Source of the DNA: Liquidambar formosana
Taxonomy: Eukaryota > Streptophyta > Magnoliopsida > Saxifragales > Altingiaceae
Length of the DNA: 64,000 nucleotides
Direction of reading: 5' to 3'
Assembly: GCA_039720395.1 (NCBI GenBank)
Contig: CM077833.1
Location: 17,111,133 to 17,175,132 of the forward strand
This document shows positions 55,215-64,000 of this stretch, one piece after another. The notes beneath the pieces are model-generated. The model saw nothing but the letters and a program-made list of their open reading frames with translations, made no database searches and was not told the DNA's origin. A program made the position numbers and the translations under genes. Positions within the stretch are counted from its first letter, which is position 1, and the number at the start of each line of letters is the position of its first letter.

Positions 55215-57215
55215 TGTAGACACCCCATTTTTATCCTCTAATTCCACACCTTTCCATCTTAGGAGTATTATCACATGTATAGAATTGCATCATTTTGGCA
55301 CCAAATCTTTTTAGTTAAGCTCTATTCATCCCAAAGAGTCCATGGTGTCTTCCAGGGTTCAATTTGGTTAATTCTTGATAGCTAATAAGAACTTTTGCGA
55401 CTTGGAAGGCATATTTACGTCATTTCACTTGCATAATTTTTATTTGATATCCAATTCTCACCAAATTCATCCTGGAATGATCCTAATGACCTTAGGATGT
55501 CATTTGTACGCTTGGTTTAAAGTTTGGTTAAGTTTGGAAATGATTTGCTTAAAGATGGTCCAAGTAGGCTCGATTTGACTCCGTTCGTCATTCCTTCTTA
55601 TAATTACTTCTTAATTTGATCAATTGAGTTCAATTAATACTTTATTAATGTCAATTGGATGTTAATTAAGGTGTATTAATGCTTGGAATTATTTTTGGGA
55701 GAGTTTGATTGCAACTAGGACTCCATTAGGGTTCAAGCTCTAATGTTATCCCGGTAAGCCTTAATTGATCTCTATGAGTCATATGGACTTAACCCTTGAT
55801 TAATTGACTAAGTGTGACTCAATTAAGATTTTTTTAACCAGGTTTTGAATAGAGAATTGAGCCATGGTCATTTTAAGACCAAAATCAATGATTTGGACTT
55901 GAAATGGGCAAAATACATAGCATAAAGGGATAAGCATGCACAAAAGTGCACTAAAAAGGCTACTGGTGGCTGTATGGCCACCAAAGAAGGCCAAACCGCC
56001 ACCTATGGAGGGCCAAACGGCCACCCAAGGTGCCAAACGACCACCAAGGGTGCCCGTTGGCCTTTGACAGTGTTTTTCCTTATCTTAACTTCTATAGACT
56101 CCTTCTTTCGCCCAAACTCAAATTTCCTCCAGATTTTTGAAGTGTTTGATTATAGAGTCCTTGGATCATCCCTAGCTAGATCCAATCTTGGCCATTCATT
56201 CCACCCACCTTTTACTATAAATAGGGTCCTCCCTTCATTCATTTTTCATTAAGTCTTAGTAGAATTTTTGTGAGCAAATAAAGAGCTTGAGGTTTTGAGT
56301 GTGGGGTGAATGTTCCTATTAGTATCCCTTCACTTGAGACTCATTCTAAAGGAGAGCTTGGCTCAATAGTTATTGGGGAACGTTCCTATTAGTACCCTCT
56401 AGCTTGCGACCCATTTTAGAGCTTGAAGGCGTGGAAGCTCTACTCGACTTGTGACTTCCTCCCTTGAGGCCATCATAAAGCTTAGAAAGCATCGAAGCTC
56501 TGCTCAATTTTCAACTCAAAAACCCTGAGGTTGCAAACAGAACTCTGCCTCAGTTCTATCAGGTATAATCTCTAAACTCCATTGCCATGATGTAATTGCT
56601 TATGTGATGATGCATGCTCCCATGAGTTTTATTATTCATAGGATTTTATTAGGGTTTTGATCCTAAATCAAATAAGTTTTCAAACTAAAGTTGTTTCTTT
56701 CAAAGTAAGTTGTTTTTCTAAAACAAGTGTTTGATTATGGATTGGATTCTAATAGAGTCCTACGAGGAGTGAAACTTTCCCCCCTCCCCAATATGGTTTT
56801 TCGAATTACGTGGACTTTGATCTTCGTTAGAAGTACATAGGTCACTCACTTGAGCCCAAGTCCAACTTAGATTAGGTTTAATTTTTTAATTTTCTTAATT
56901 TTTAGTTATTGCATGGTTGAAAATAATTAAGCCCAATTAATAAATGAGACCGATTTATCGGGCGAAATGGGTGCCTATGGGCCGTAGCTCGGAAACTTCC
57001 CATTTCGTAACCTAGCCCCCGAACCCTTGTTTTTGGTTTAAGACTTGTCTCTTTTCCATTAATGGAGTCAAAATTATGTTTTTTTCTTTTAAAAAAAATC
57101 TTTTAGTGGTTTCCTTGTACCTAAAAATGAGGTGGTGACTCCTTGCTTTTTGAAAACCCTTTTAAAAGTGGAAAGAGAAACTCGATTCCCCCCGAGTCGA
57201 TTTCCGACGTCTACA
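55215..57215 (+). mobile_element. Solo LTR, subfamily B (2001 bp)
   Basis: TGTAGACACCCCATTTTT...CGACGTCTACA with 7-bp inverted ends (TGTAGAC/GTCTACA). The TSD is TAAAT (55210-55214 and 57216-57220). TATA box at 56215. Array of GGCCAAACGGCCACC repeats at 55964-56060. Conserved boxes ACGTGGACTTTGATC (about 56817) and AAAATGAGGTGGTGACTCC (about 57124) are shared with subfamily A. No coding content. Confidence 0.95.
55964..56060. repeat. GGCCAAACGGCCACC array in solo LTR B
   Basis: Five or six short degenerate repeats built on GGCCA and CCACC, 155-250 bp upstream of the TATA box; the subfamily-B counterpart of the palindromic modules. Confidence 0.75.
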
Positions 57216-57668
57216 TAAATAAATAGTGAAAAATTGAAATTTCCTGAAGAAAAGATTGTCCATCAAGTAGGTGAAAATCCTTTTCCTTTTAAATTTCCCG
57301 TTAATATAGTCATTTTGTATGTGCAAGATTCAGAAGTGTCTAGCAAAGAGGCCGAAAATGTTGAGAAATCAGAGAATAAGGGAAAAGCAATTATGCAGGC
57401 TCTACAACAGCGGAATGAAGTCGTGAAATCGGTCTCTTTTATCTATGTGGCCAACGGTGAGACCTATGCCTATTCTGGAAGGCCAGATGTTAGTGCTTTT
57501 AAAAGATGGTCAAAAGTTGCAATAGAGCATCTTAGTGACATTTATAGTTACCCATTCTTCTGCAGAGGATGTCACAAGGAGCTGGCTATGCCCAAGTATG
57601 AAACTGGGAATTTAAAGAAGGCTATGATTGGCGATGTAGAAGTATCTATTTGTAGGGGCAAGCTTTAA
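57216..57668 (+). pseudogene. gag C-terminal region of the third gypsy element
   Basis: Without the solo LTR the text runs RDAIQR-stop-INSEKLKFPEEKIVHQVGENPFP, which matches the common gypsy gag linker RDAIQ..(K)LKFPEK..DPFP. The ORF 57234-57668 continues with VSFIYVANGETYAYSGRPDVS and FFCRGCHKELAMPKYE, a Cys pair of unknown use. It then decays. Confidence 0.65.
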
Positions 57669-58083
57669 GTGAGAGGCCTTAATGAGGCTGAAGTTGCGAA
57701 TGCTGCGGACCAAGAGGCCGAACAAATATGAACAAAAGTTTCGATCAAGTAGCCTATATAAGGTTAGAGTTGAGAAGGAAAAACTGATAAAAGAAGAAAA
57801 TGAAGAGCATGCTGGAAGTTTGAGGAAGGATTACCGAAAATTTGAATGAAAGCAACAAGAGAGTTCGACCTGATGAGTACTCAAAAGGTCAAAGTTTAAA
57901 AATCACAATGAGAAATGAATATCAGGCCACAAAATATCAGGCCATGCCACTAGCAATCTCTCTATTACTTCTAAATTTATTTATTTATTTTTTGTGCTAT
58001 GGGTAAGATGAGGAGAAGAAAAAGTCATCGGACCACATATTGATATGACTAATCAAAGTGATGAAATAGTAACATTAATAATC
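57669..58083 (+). other. Decayed internal sequence of the third gypsy element
   Basis: A/G-rich with Lys/Glu-coding fragments but no open frame or known motif. Confidence 0.45.
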
Positions 58084-58489
58084 TGTGAGCGCATCGACCT
58101 TCACCGCCACGTGCTTGTGTCTTCCTGCCTCACCTGTATTTACCTGCTTTTCTGCTTTCTGATGGTGCTAACCCATTTAGGATTAGCGCATAAATGAGAG
58201 TCGTCACCTGGATGGGTCTAGGACCAATTTTGTTGACCAGAGATGGATTTGGAGTTAGGGTATATGTTAGGAAGGTGTTAGGCACCCAACAATGCCCGAT
58301 AATAAACCAGGCCTCATTCTTGTATTCATTGACCATATTTAATATTTTAATAAAATCCGAATCACTTGTTAATCATACAACAAATAAATATCACACACAA
58401 ATGACAAATTAATAGCATAAAATAAATGAACAAAGCACAAATATTTAATGACGGAATATATAAAACATAAAAAAAAATTGTCGCGAGTA

Positions 58490-58720
58490 CTCGTAGTCTC
58501 ACCATGCGTACTCGTGGTATTATCATGCATACTCATAATAAAATTATGCATACTCATGATATCCCACGAGTACTTGTACATCAATTAATAGTTCAAATCA
58601 GAGAAAAAGATGTCATGCGTACTCCTATTTTAAATATGCGTATGCATGGTAATACCATGCGTACTCACGATAATACCATGTGTACTCATGATAATACCAT
58701 GAGTACTCATGGTTTCACTA
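58490..58720. repeat. Array of ATGCGTACTCAT/GAGTACTC motifs
   Basis: About ten variants of a 12-mer of the form (C)ATGCGTACTCATGRTA, many of them near-palindromic around GTAC, spaced 20-25 bp apart. Confidence 0.85.
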
Positions 58721-59309
58721 ATTCATCTTCTTTGTGAAGTTGGCTTCTTTGCAAAACATTGCTAGCCAAAGATGGACACTATATACGATAAATCAACTTC
58801 TAAACACCCTACATAGTTCTACTAACAAATATACACTACATACCTCTTAGAAATAAAGCAAGTTGAAATTAAATCCTTCCTTTAGGTCCATTGTTAACCC
58901 ACCAGCGTCTCCTCTATCGAACAAAACAAGCTTTTCCCAGTCTCACCGGTCTAGCTCTCTATTATATTCTCCTCTCTTTTCTCAGTTTATTTCTCTCACC
59001 CTTTCAATGTTTCTCTCACTTTTAGAATAACTCTCATTTACTCAGAGTTTTACCTTTCCCTTATCCCCCGTTTGCCCGTATGACCACCCACCCGTCCACC
59101 GTCCGTCCTGAGCTCCTTGAAGCTCCTTCTATTTATAGGGAAAAAATCCTTAAGTAAGGTCATTATGCATGACCTCAAACCTCATCCTTTCTTATCTCCA
59201 TATCCTTCTCGTTTAGTGGGCGAGCCATTTTTAATATAGACAATTCTCCCAACAACCCTTTCAGCCGAAGTGGGAAGCAAGTCATCATTCATTTGAAGAA
59301 AATGGGTTT

Positions 59310-59405
59310 TCACGCGTACGCGTAATCATATTATGCGTACGCATGGTTCCTCACGCGTACGCGTGACTACACCATGTGTACGCATATTATAATACACGTA
59401 CACAC
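59310..59405. repeat. GCGTACGC palindromic module
   Basis: CACGCGTACGCGTAATC, ATGCGTACGCATGG, CACGCGTACGCGTGAC, TGTGTACGCATATT and ACACGTACACACC follow each other at about 20-bp intervals, 170-270 bp upstream of the TATA box of this LTR. Confidence 0.88.
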
Positions 59406-60854
59406 CAAATCCCTCGGCTGCCTAAATTAATCATTTAAATCCCCCAATTGCTTGCTTTGCACGCAGAAAGAGACCCGAGTCAACAGCAAACATTTATGGA
59501 CCTCATCATTGGAAAATCATCATCAAATGTAGGGACAAAATGGGGTGTCTACACAATCTTCTTATTTTTTGAAGTTTGTTTCATTCTTAGCTATCCAGAC
59601 ATATATAAGTGCCATAATGTCGATGTTCTCTATCTTTTGGTTACATTAGACCACCAGTTCTAAATATCAGATTGCCTATTTTCACAATATCAAAGTACAT
59701 ATTTTTTTTTCAAAGAATTAAACACTTTCCAAAAATAAGTAACATAGATTTTTCATTTTTCTCTTAGAAAGAAACTAAAAATATTATTACTGTTATTTTT
59801 CAACTAGTGATGCACAACTTTCATCGATGTAATATTTTCAAGCATTTCCTTAAGAGAATAATTGATTAATTATTTTGTGGTATTCGTTAATTATATCCGT
59901 GATAAAAGATCATTTATCATAGTTTTTTTTAATACTCAAAACACTTATTTTCCTTATACATTTAACTAAGAATATCTATAAACACCTTCTAAAAGGTAGA
60001 ATGCCTCAGCACTATTCACCTTTTGTCCATTTTGAACAGTGAAGCAAAACACAGTTGCCCCCTAAACAAACGATGCTTCGTTCTTCCTCCAAACACCTTA
60101 TGCTGCCAAAACGACGTCGCTTAAGTACATCTCGTGTGGGAACGGCGTCGTTTTGGATTAGTTTTGTTTGTGCCCCATGTGGCTCATCGGGTGGAGTGCT
60201 ATCCATACAAAACCCATGAGATGCGTCTGATGGGGGTGTTTTTGCATCAGTTAAATGGTAGCGTTTTTTGTTGCTTTTTGAGACACAAACCATACACATG
60301 TTATGTGTCGCACCGGTTGATGTTCTCGCTTGAGTCCTAAAGCGATGTCGTTCCCGTGCCCTTTTAACCAAGAACGAAGTCGTTTATGGGCTTGGGATTC
60401 ATTAGGGAAGCGTAATTGTGAAGCCTTTTAACTATGAGACGTACTTACCCCATGTGATGCGTCGTTTGCTATGCGCTTCTCAGAGACGGAGATTGCATTT
60501 GGTCTTACCATGTTTCTATCAGAGAAATTAACGAACGGCTATGATGGGGATTATTGTCGCACCATTGTACCAGGTCTCGTGGTTCGGAAGCTAAGTTCTC
60601 TAGGGTTTTCTTTTGGGGTTTGTATTTGGTTATTTGCTTTTCTTGGTTTCACGATAGTTGCATTTCTTGGCTTAGTGTTCGAGTATGATTTCTCCCCATC
60701 TGTTTTGAGTTTACTGATTAGAGATTACTGATTTATTACTGAGTCGTATGCTGCTTTTTAAATGCTTTAGCCTTTATTTCCCCTGTTCAATTTATCGTTT
60801 AGTATGGTTCTTCTTAATGACTTACCCGATTGTATAGTGTTTAGGGTTTAATGT

Positions 60855-61195
60855 TTAGTCGTGCATCTTTAAATCCTTCTTCGAGCCATGAGGTCTGTGC
60901 TATTTAGGGTTTAATAGTTAATAGTTTACTCGGAAGAAGATACATGTAAGCTTCATTTAGATTTATGCACTTTGATAATATATATACATGCAAGCTTGAC
61001 TTAGGATTTATGTACTTTTGTAGTTTAATCGTGTATCTTAAGATCCTTGTTTGAGGCATGAGGTTTGTCCTATTTAGGGTTTAATGATTAATAGTTTATC
61101 GGAGAGAAAATACATGTTAGTTTGTTTTAGATATATGTACTTTGATAATATATATACATGTAGGTTTGATTTAGATTTATATACTTTTATGTTTG
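60855..61195 (+). repeat. 170-bp tandem duplication
   Basis: TCGTGCATCTTTAAATCCTTC (60859) and TCGTGTATCTTAAGATCCTTG (61029) begin two copies that share TATTTAGGGTTTAATRRTTAATAG and ACTTTGATAATATATATACATG. Confidence 0.88.
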
Positions 61196-61567
61196 TAAGT
61201 TTACTTTAGATCTATGTACTTTGTTAATAGGATTTATTTTTATGAGTTGTTTTTTTTTTTTTTTTTTTTTTTTTGGTATTGTTCTTGTATGCATTTGTGA
61301 TGATGGTCTATATTTTGAAGTGAAAATAAAGTAGGTGTTGTGAATAGATGAAGAGGAATTTATGCACAATAATTGTGCTCAAAGAAGGATATAGAATTCA
61401 GTAAGTAGCATGTTTTGTGCTAAGGAATAAAAAATAAAAAATAAAATTTCTATTTGTATAATTAAGAGGGCAGTTTATTTATTTTTTGTTTATTAAAATA
61501 AAAAGGACAATGTAAGCTCATAAATGTAAGAAAACAAGCGTTAGTTGAAATAGTATAACGAAGTATG

Positions 61568-61712
61568 CATCATATAAAGTAGTTGAAATAACTACAAAAG
61601 GAACCTAGTGTGCAAAACTGATGCACTACTGGAATATGCAACATATAAAGTAGCTAAAATAAGTACAAAAGGAACATGTAGTGTGCAAAACTGATGCACT
61701 ATTGGATGAAGC
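61568..61712 (+). repeat. 71-bp tandem duplication
   Basis: Two copies of CATATAAAGTAG...ACAAAAGGAAC..TAGTGTGCAAAACTGATGCACTAYTGGA starting at 61571 and 61642. Confidence 0.9.
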
Positions 61713-61723
61713 CAATGTAGTTT

Positions 61724-63680
61724 TGTGGACGGTGGAAATCAACTCGAGGGGGAATCGAGTTTCTCTTTCCACTTTTAAAAGGGGTTTTCAAAAAGCAAAG
61801 GAGTTGCCAGCCTCATTTTTAGGGTACGAGGAAACCACTACAATATTTGTTTTATAAAAACAAGTTTGACTCCATTAATGGAAAATAGGCAAGTCTTGAA
61901 CCAAAAACAAGGGTTCGGGGGCTAGGTTACGAAATGGGAAGGTTCTGAGTTACGGCCCATAGGCACCCATTTCGCCTAATAAATTGGTCTCATTTATTAA
62001 TTGGGATTAATTAACTTCAACCATGCAATAACTAAAAATTAAGAAAATTAAAAGATAAAAACTAAGCTAAGTTGGACTTGGGCTCAAGTGAGCGGCCTAT
62101 ATACTTCTGACGGAGATCAAAGTCCACGTAGTTTGAACAATCATGCTGGGGGGAAGAGTTTCACTCCTCGTAGGACTCTATTAGAATCCAATCCATAATC
62201 AAATACTTAATTTTGAAAATAACTTGCTTTGAAATAAACAACTTTGGTTTAAAAACTTGTTTGATTTAGGATCAAAACCCTAATATAATCCTATAAATAA
62301 TAAAACTCAAGGGAGCATGCATCATCACATAAACAATTACATCATGGCAATGGAGTTTAGAGATTATACCTGACAGAACTGAGGCAGAGTTCTGTTTGCA
62401 ACCTTGGGGTTTTTGAGTCAAAAATTGGGCAGAGTTTCGACGCTTTCAAGCTTTAAGATGGCCTCAAGGGAAGGAGTTGGAAGTTGGGTAGAGCTTCCAT
62501 GCCTTTAAGCTCTAGAATGGGTCACAAGCTAGAGGGTACTAATAGGAATCTTCCCCACTAACTATTGAGCCAAGCTCTTCTTTAGAATGAGTCTCAAGTG
62601 AAGGGATACTAATAGGAATGTTCACCCCACACTCAAGAACTCAAGTTCTTCATTTGCTTAGGAATACTCTACTAAGACTTGATGTAGAATGAAGGGAGGG
62701 AGGACCCCTATTTATAATAGAGCTAGGAAGAGGTATTACTCTTTTCCAATCGATGTTGGATTAAAAAGAACGTAAAAAAACCTTATTCCCTCTACCTTAC
62801 AACAGCAGCTACTTTAAGGGCCTATTTGGGCATAAAAACGTTGGATTTGGAAAATTTTCATTACATGCAAAGTTGTAGAGCTTTAAAAATCATTTTTAAC
62901 AAGACTAATTTCATCTAAATCCAACTTCCGAGTCAAAAGTTATGGTAAAAATACGAAATCTGGTTTTAAAGCATATTTTGGACGAATCTTGCTCATTTTA
63001 AGTTCGAATTCATCCATTCTTTTTTAAAAACGTTTTTAATTCAATTTCCCACATATTAAGACTCAAATTAAGTCAAAATGGATCCACAATGGGTCAATTG
63101 GCCATAAACCAAGCAAATACGGCTCATCGGGGTCCGAAATGCAACTAGGGGTAAAATAAGGGTTTGTATTCCGATTGAGCCATGCTTGCAATCAAAACCT
63201 TTTGGAAATCATTTTATTAATTTGAAAACAATAATTAATGCTCAATTAACACTAATGTGGCCATTAGTTTAAAAATTGGGATTGAATTAGAAGTCAATTT
63301 TAAAGAAAACTAATGAATGGAGCTAAACCGGGCACATTATGGATCATCCCTAACCAAGTCAATTCCAAAGCTTACTAAAATTTAAACCAAGCCTATAACA
63401 TCTTAAGGACCTTAGGACCATTTCAAGACAAATTTGGTGAGAATTGAATATCAAATAAGAATTATGCAGGTAAAATGACACAAATGCCCTCCAAGTCGTA
63501 AAAGTTCTTATTAGTTATCAAGACTTAACCAAATTGAACCCTAGAAGATACCATGAATTCTTTGGGATGTATAGAGTCTAACTTGAGAGTTTTAGTGCCA
63601 AAATGATGCAACAGTCTACATGTGATAATGCATAGGAGATGGAGAGGTGTGAATGGGGGGATGAAAATGGGGTGTCTACA
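61724..63680 (-). mobile_element. Solo LTR, subfamily B (1957 bp)
   Basis: Inverted relative of 55215-57215: on the minus strand TGTAGACACCCCATTTTCATCC...CACCGTCCACA. The TSD AGTTT is exact (61719-61723 and 63681-63685). TATA box at about 62710. Unlike the other B copy it has no GGCCA-type repeat array upstream of the TATA box. Confidence 0.94.
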
Positions 63681-64000
63681 AGTTTAGGGAGAAATGAAAA
63701 GGCAATCTGTCCAGTAGAATATCAGTTTTGGATCTAAAAAGATCCTTCATTAGTTCTTACATGATTAGAGTATGGGAACAAGCTATATTCTTCTGAGTGT
63801 GTTCTCTTTAGCTGTATAAGAATATTCAATTTCAAAAAAACAAAAAGCAAAAAGTGTAGTTGAAAGATCCAACATAAGTGTGCAAATTAGTGTATTATAA
63901 GGCTGTTTTTGAGATAAGAATTTTTAGTGGATGAAGGATTCTCCAAGGTATCTGGAGAACTGTGGGGTTGAAGAGGATTGAGGGCTTCAATGCTCCTTTG
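63681..64000. other. Spacer to the end of the window
   Basis: AT-rich; no gene or repeat end recognised. Confidence 0.5.

Larger units (their letters stand above)
49877..58083 (+). mobile_element. Third gypsy element, gag-only remnant, twice interrupted
   Basis: LTR 49877-50536, PBS at about 50540, gag 50610-51012, then a solo LTR, gag core 53783-55214, another solo LTR, and gag C-terminus 57216-57668 with decaying sequence to 58083. No protease, RT or integrase is visible. The 3' LTR is not found before another solo LTR at 58084; it may be lost or beyond the window. Confidence 0.8.
58084..59553 (-). mobile_element. Solo LTR, fourth family (1470 bp)
   Basis: On the minus strand TGTAGACACCCCATTTTGTCC...GATGCGCTCACA. 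Flanks are TAATC (58079-58083) and CAATC (59554-59558), a TSD with one mismatch. TATA box at 59131-59140. It holds two repeat arrays of ATGCGTACGC/GAGTACTC type (59310-59405 and 58490-58720). A GAGAGTCGTCACCT box near 58196 matches the conserved 3' box of subfamilies A and B. Confidence 0.88.
59554..61723. other. Spacer with duplications; no confirmed gene
   Basis: 60050-60780 has higher GC and AAACGACGTCG/CGGCGTCGTTTT motifs, and looks like a plant promoter or first-intron region, but I find no coding exon. 60855-61195 and 61568-61712 are tandem duplications (listed separately); a poly(T) run is at about 61252-61274. Confidence 0.45.

Noticed and set aside
58490..58720. CRISPR-like regular short repeats
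   Set aside because: Plant nuclear context, repeats are short near-palindromes within an LTR, spacers are not unique sequence of constant length and no cas genes exist.
60012..60371. 119-residue minus-strand ORF
   Set aside because: Overlaps the promoter-like island on the other strand, shows no known motif and reads through inverted ACGACGTCG repeats.

Overview
The window reads as nuclear DNA of a flowering plant, most likely a eudicot. It is AT-rich and dominated by transposable elements, with MITEs, SINEs and microsatellites. Two host genes have plant-specific families: a HECATE-type bHLH and a WAT1-related (UMAMIT/nodulin MtN21) transporter with plant-type introns. I cannot name the species. 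There is no sign of bacterial, organellar or viral DNA.

Layout. 191-6153: a full-length L1-type LINE with two intact overlapping ORFs, a poly(A) tail and a perfect target-site duplication. 6172-9044: AT-rich sequence with a SINE-like copy, a hAT-like MITE, a foldback and one small unassigned ORF. 9045-17337: a decayed Ty3/gypsy element (LTR, gag, PR, RT, RNase H) split by a 3.1-kb solo LTR (13458-16605) and cut off by a related LTR fragment (17340-18790). 18790-22640: retroelement remnants and AT-rich DNA. 22644-23504: intronless HECATE-like bHLH gene with a probable frameshift just after the bHLH domain. 23505-26870: spacer with SINEs and MITEs.

26870-43902 (minus strand) is the most important region. 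It is one seven-exon WAT1-related gene coding for 358 residues. All splice phases are compatible, but exons 1-5 (42604-43902) and exons 6-7 (26870-28007) are separated by 14.6 kb, because a complete 13.6-kb Tat-lineage Ty3/gypsy element (28450-42029, TSD CCTCT) sits in intron 5. That element carries, antisense to its own gag-pol, an extra protein gene (36727-40569, minus) with GT-AG introns and a Lys/Ala/Glu-rich repeat. A 186-bp minisatellite lies between integrase and this gene.

43903-49870 is spacer with tandem repeats, two MITE/foldback elements and a SINE. 49877-58083 is a third gypsy element (LTR, PBS, broken gag). Two solo LTRs interrupt it (51013-53782 minus; 55215-57215 plus) and a third (58084-59553 minus) marks its right side. 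A last solo LTR lies at 61724-63680 (minus).

Taken together, five solo LTRs of related long-LTR families (1.5-3.1 kb, all with a TGTAGACACCCCATTTT-type edge) have no internal domains here. Most carry, about 165-270 bp upstream of the TATA box, a module of short repeats that is palindromic in three of the four families and whose sequence differs completely between families. I consider the split WAT1 gene, the intron-bearing antisense gene and this LTR module the three most interesting observations.
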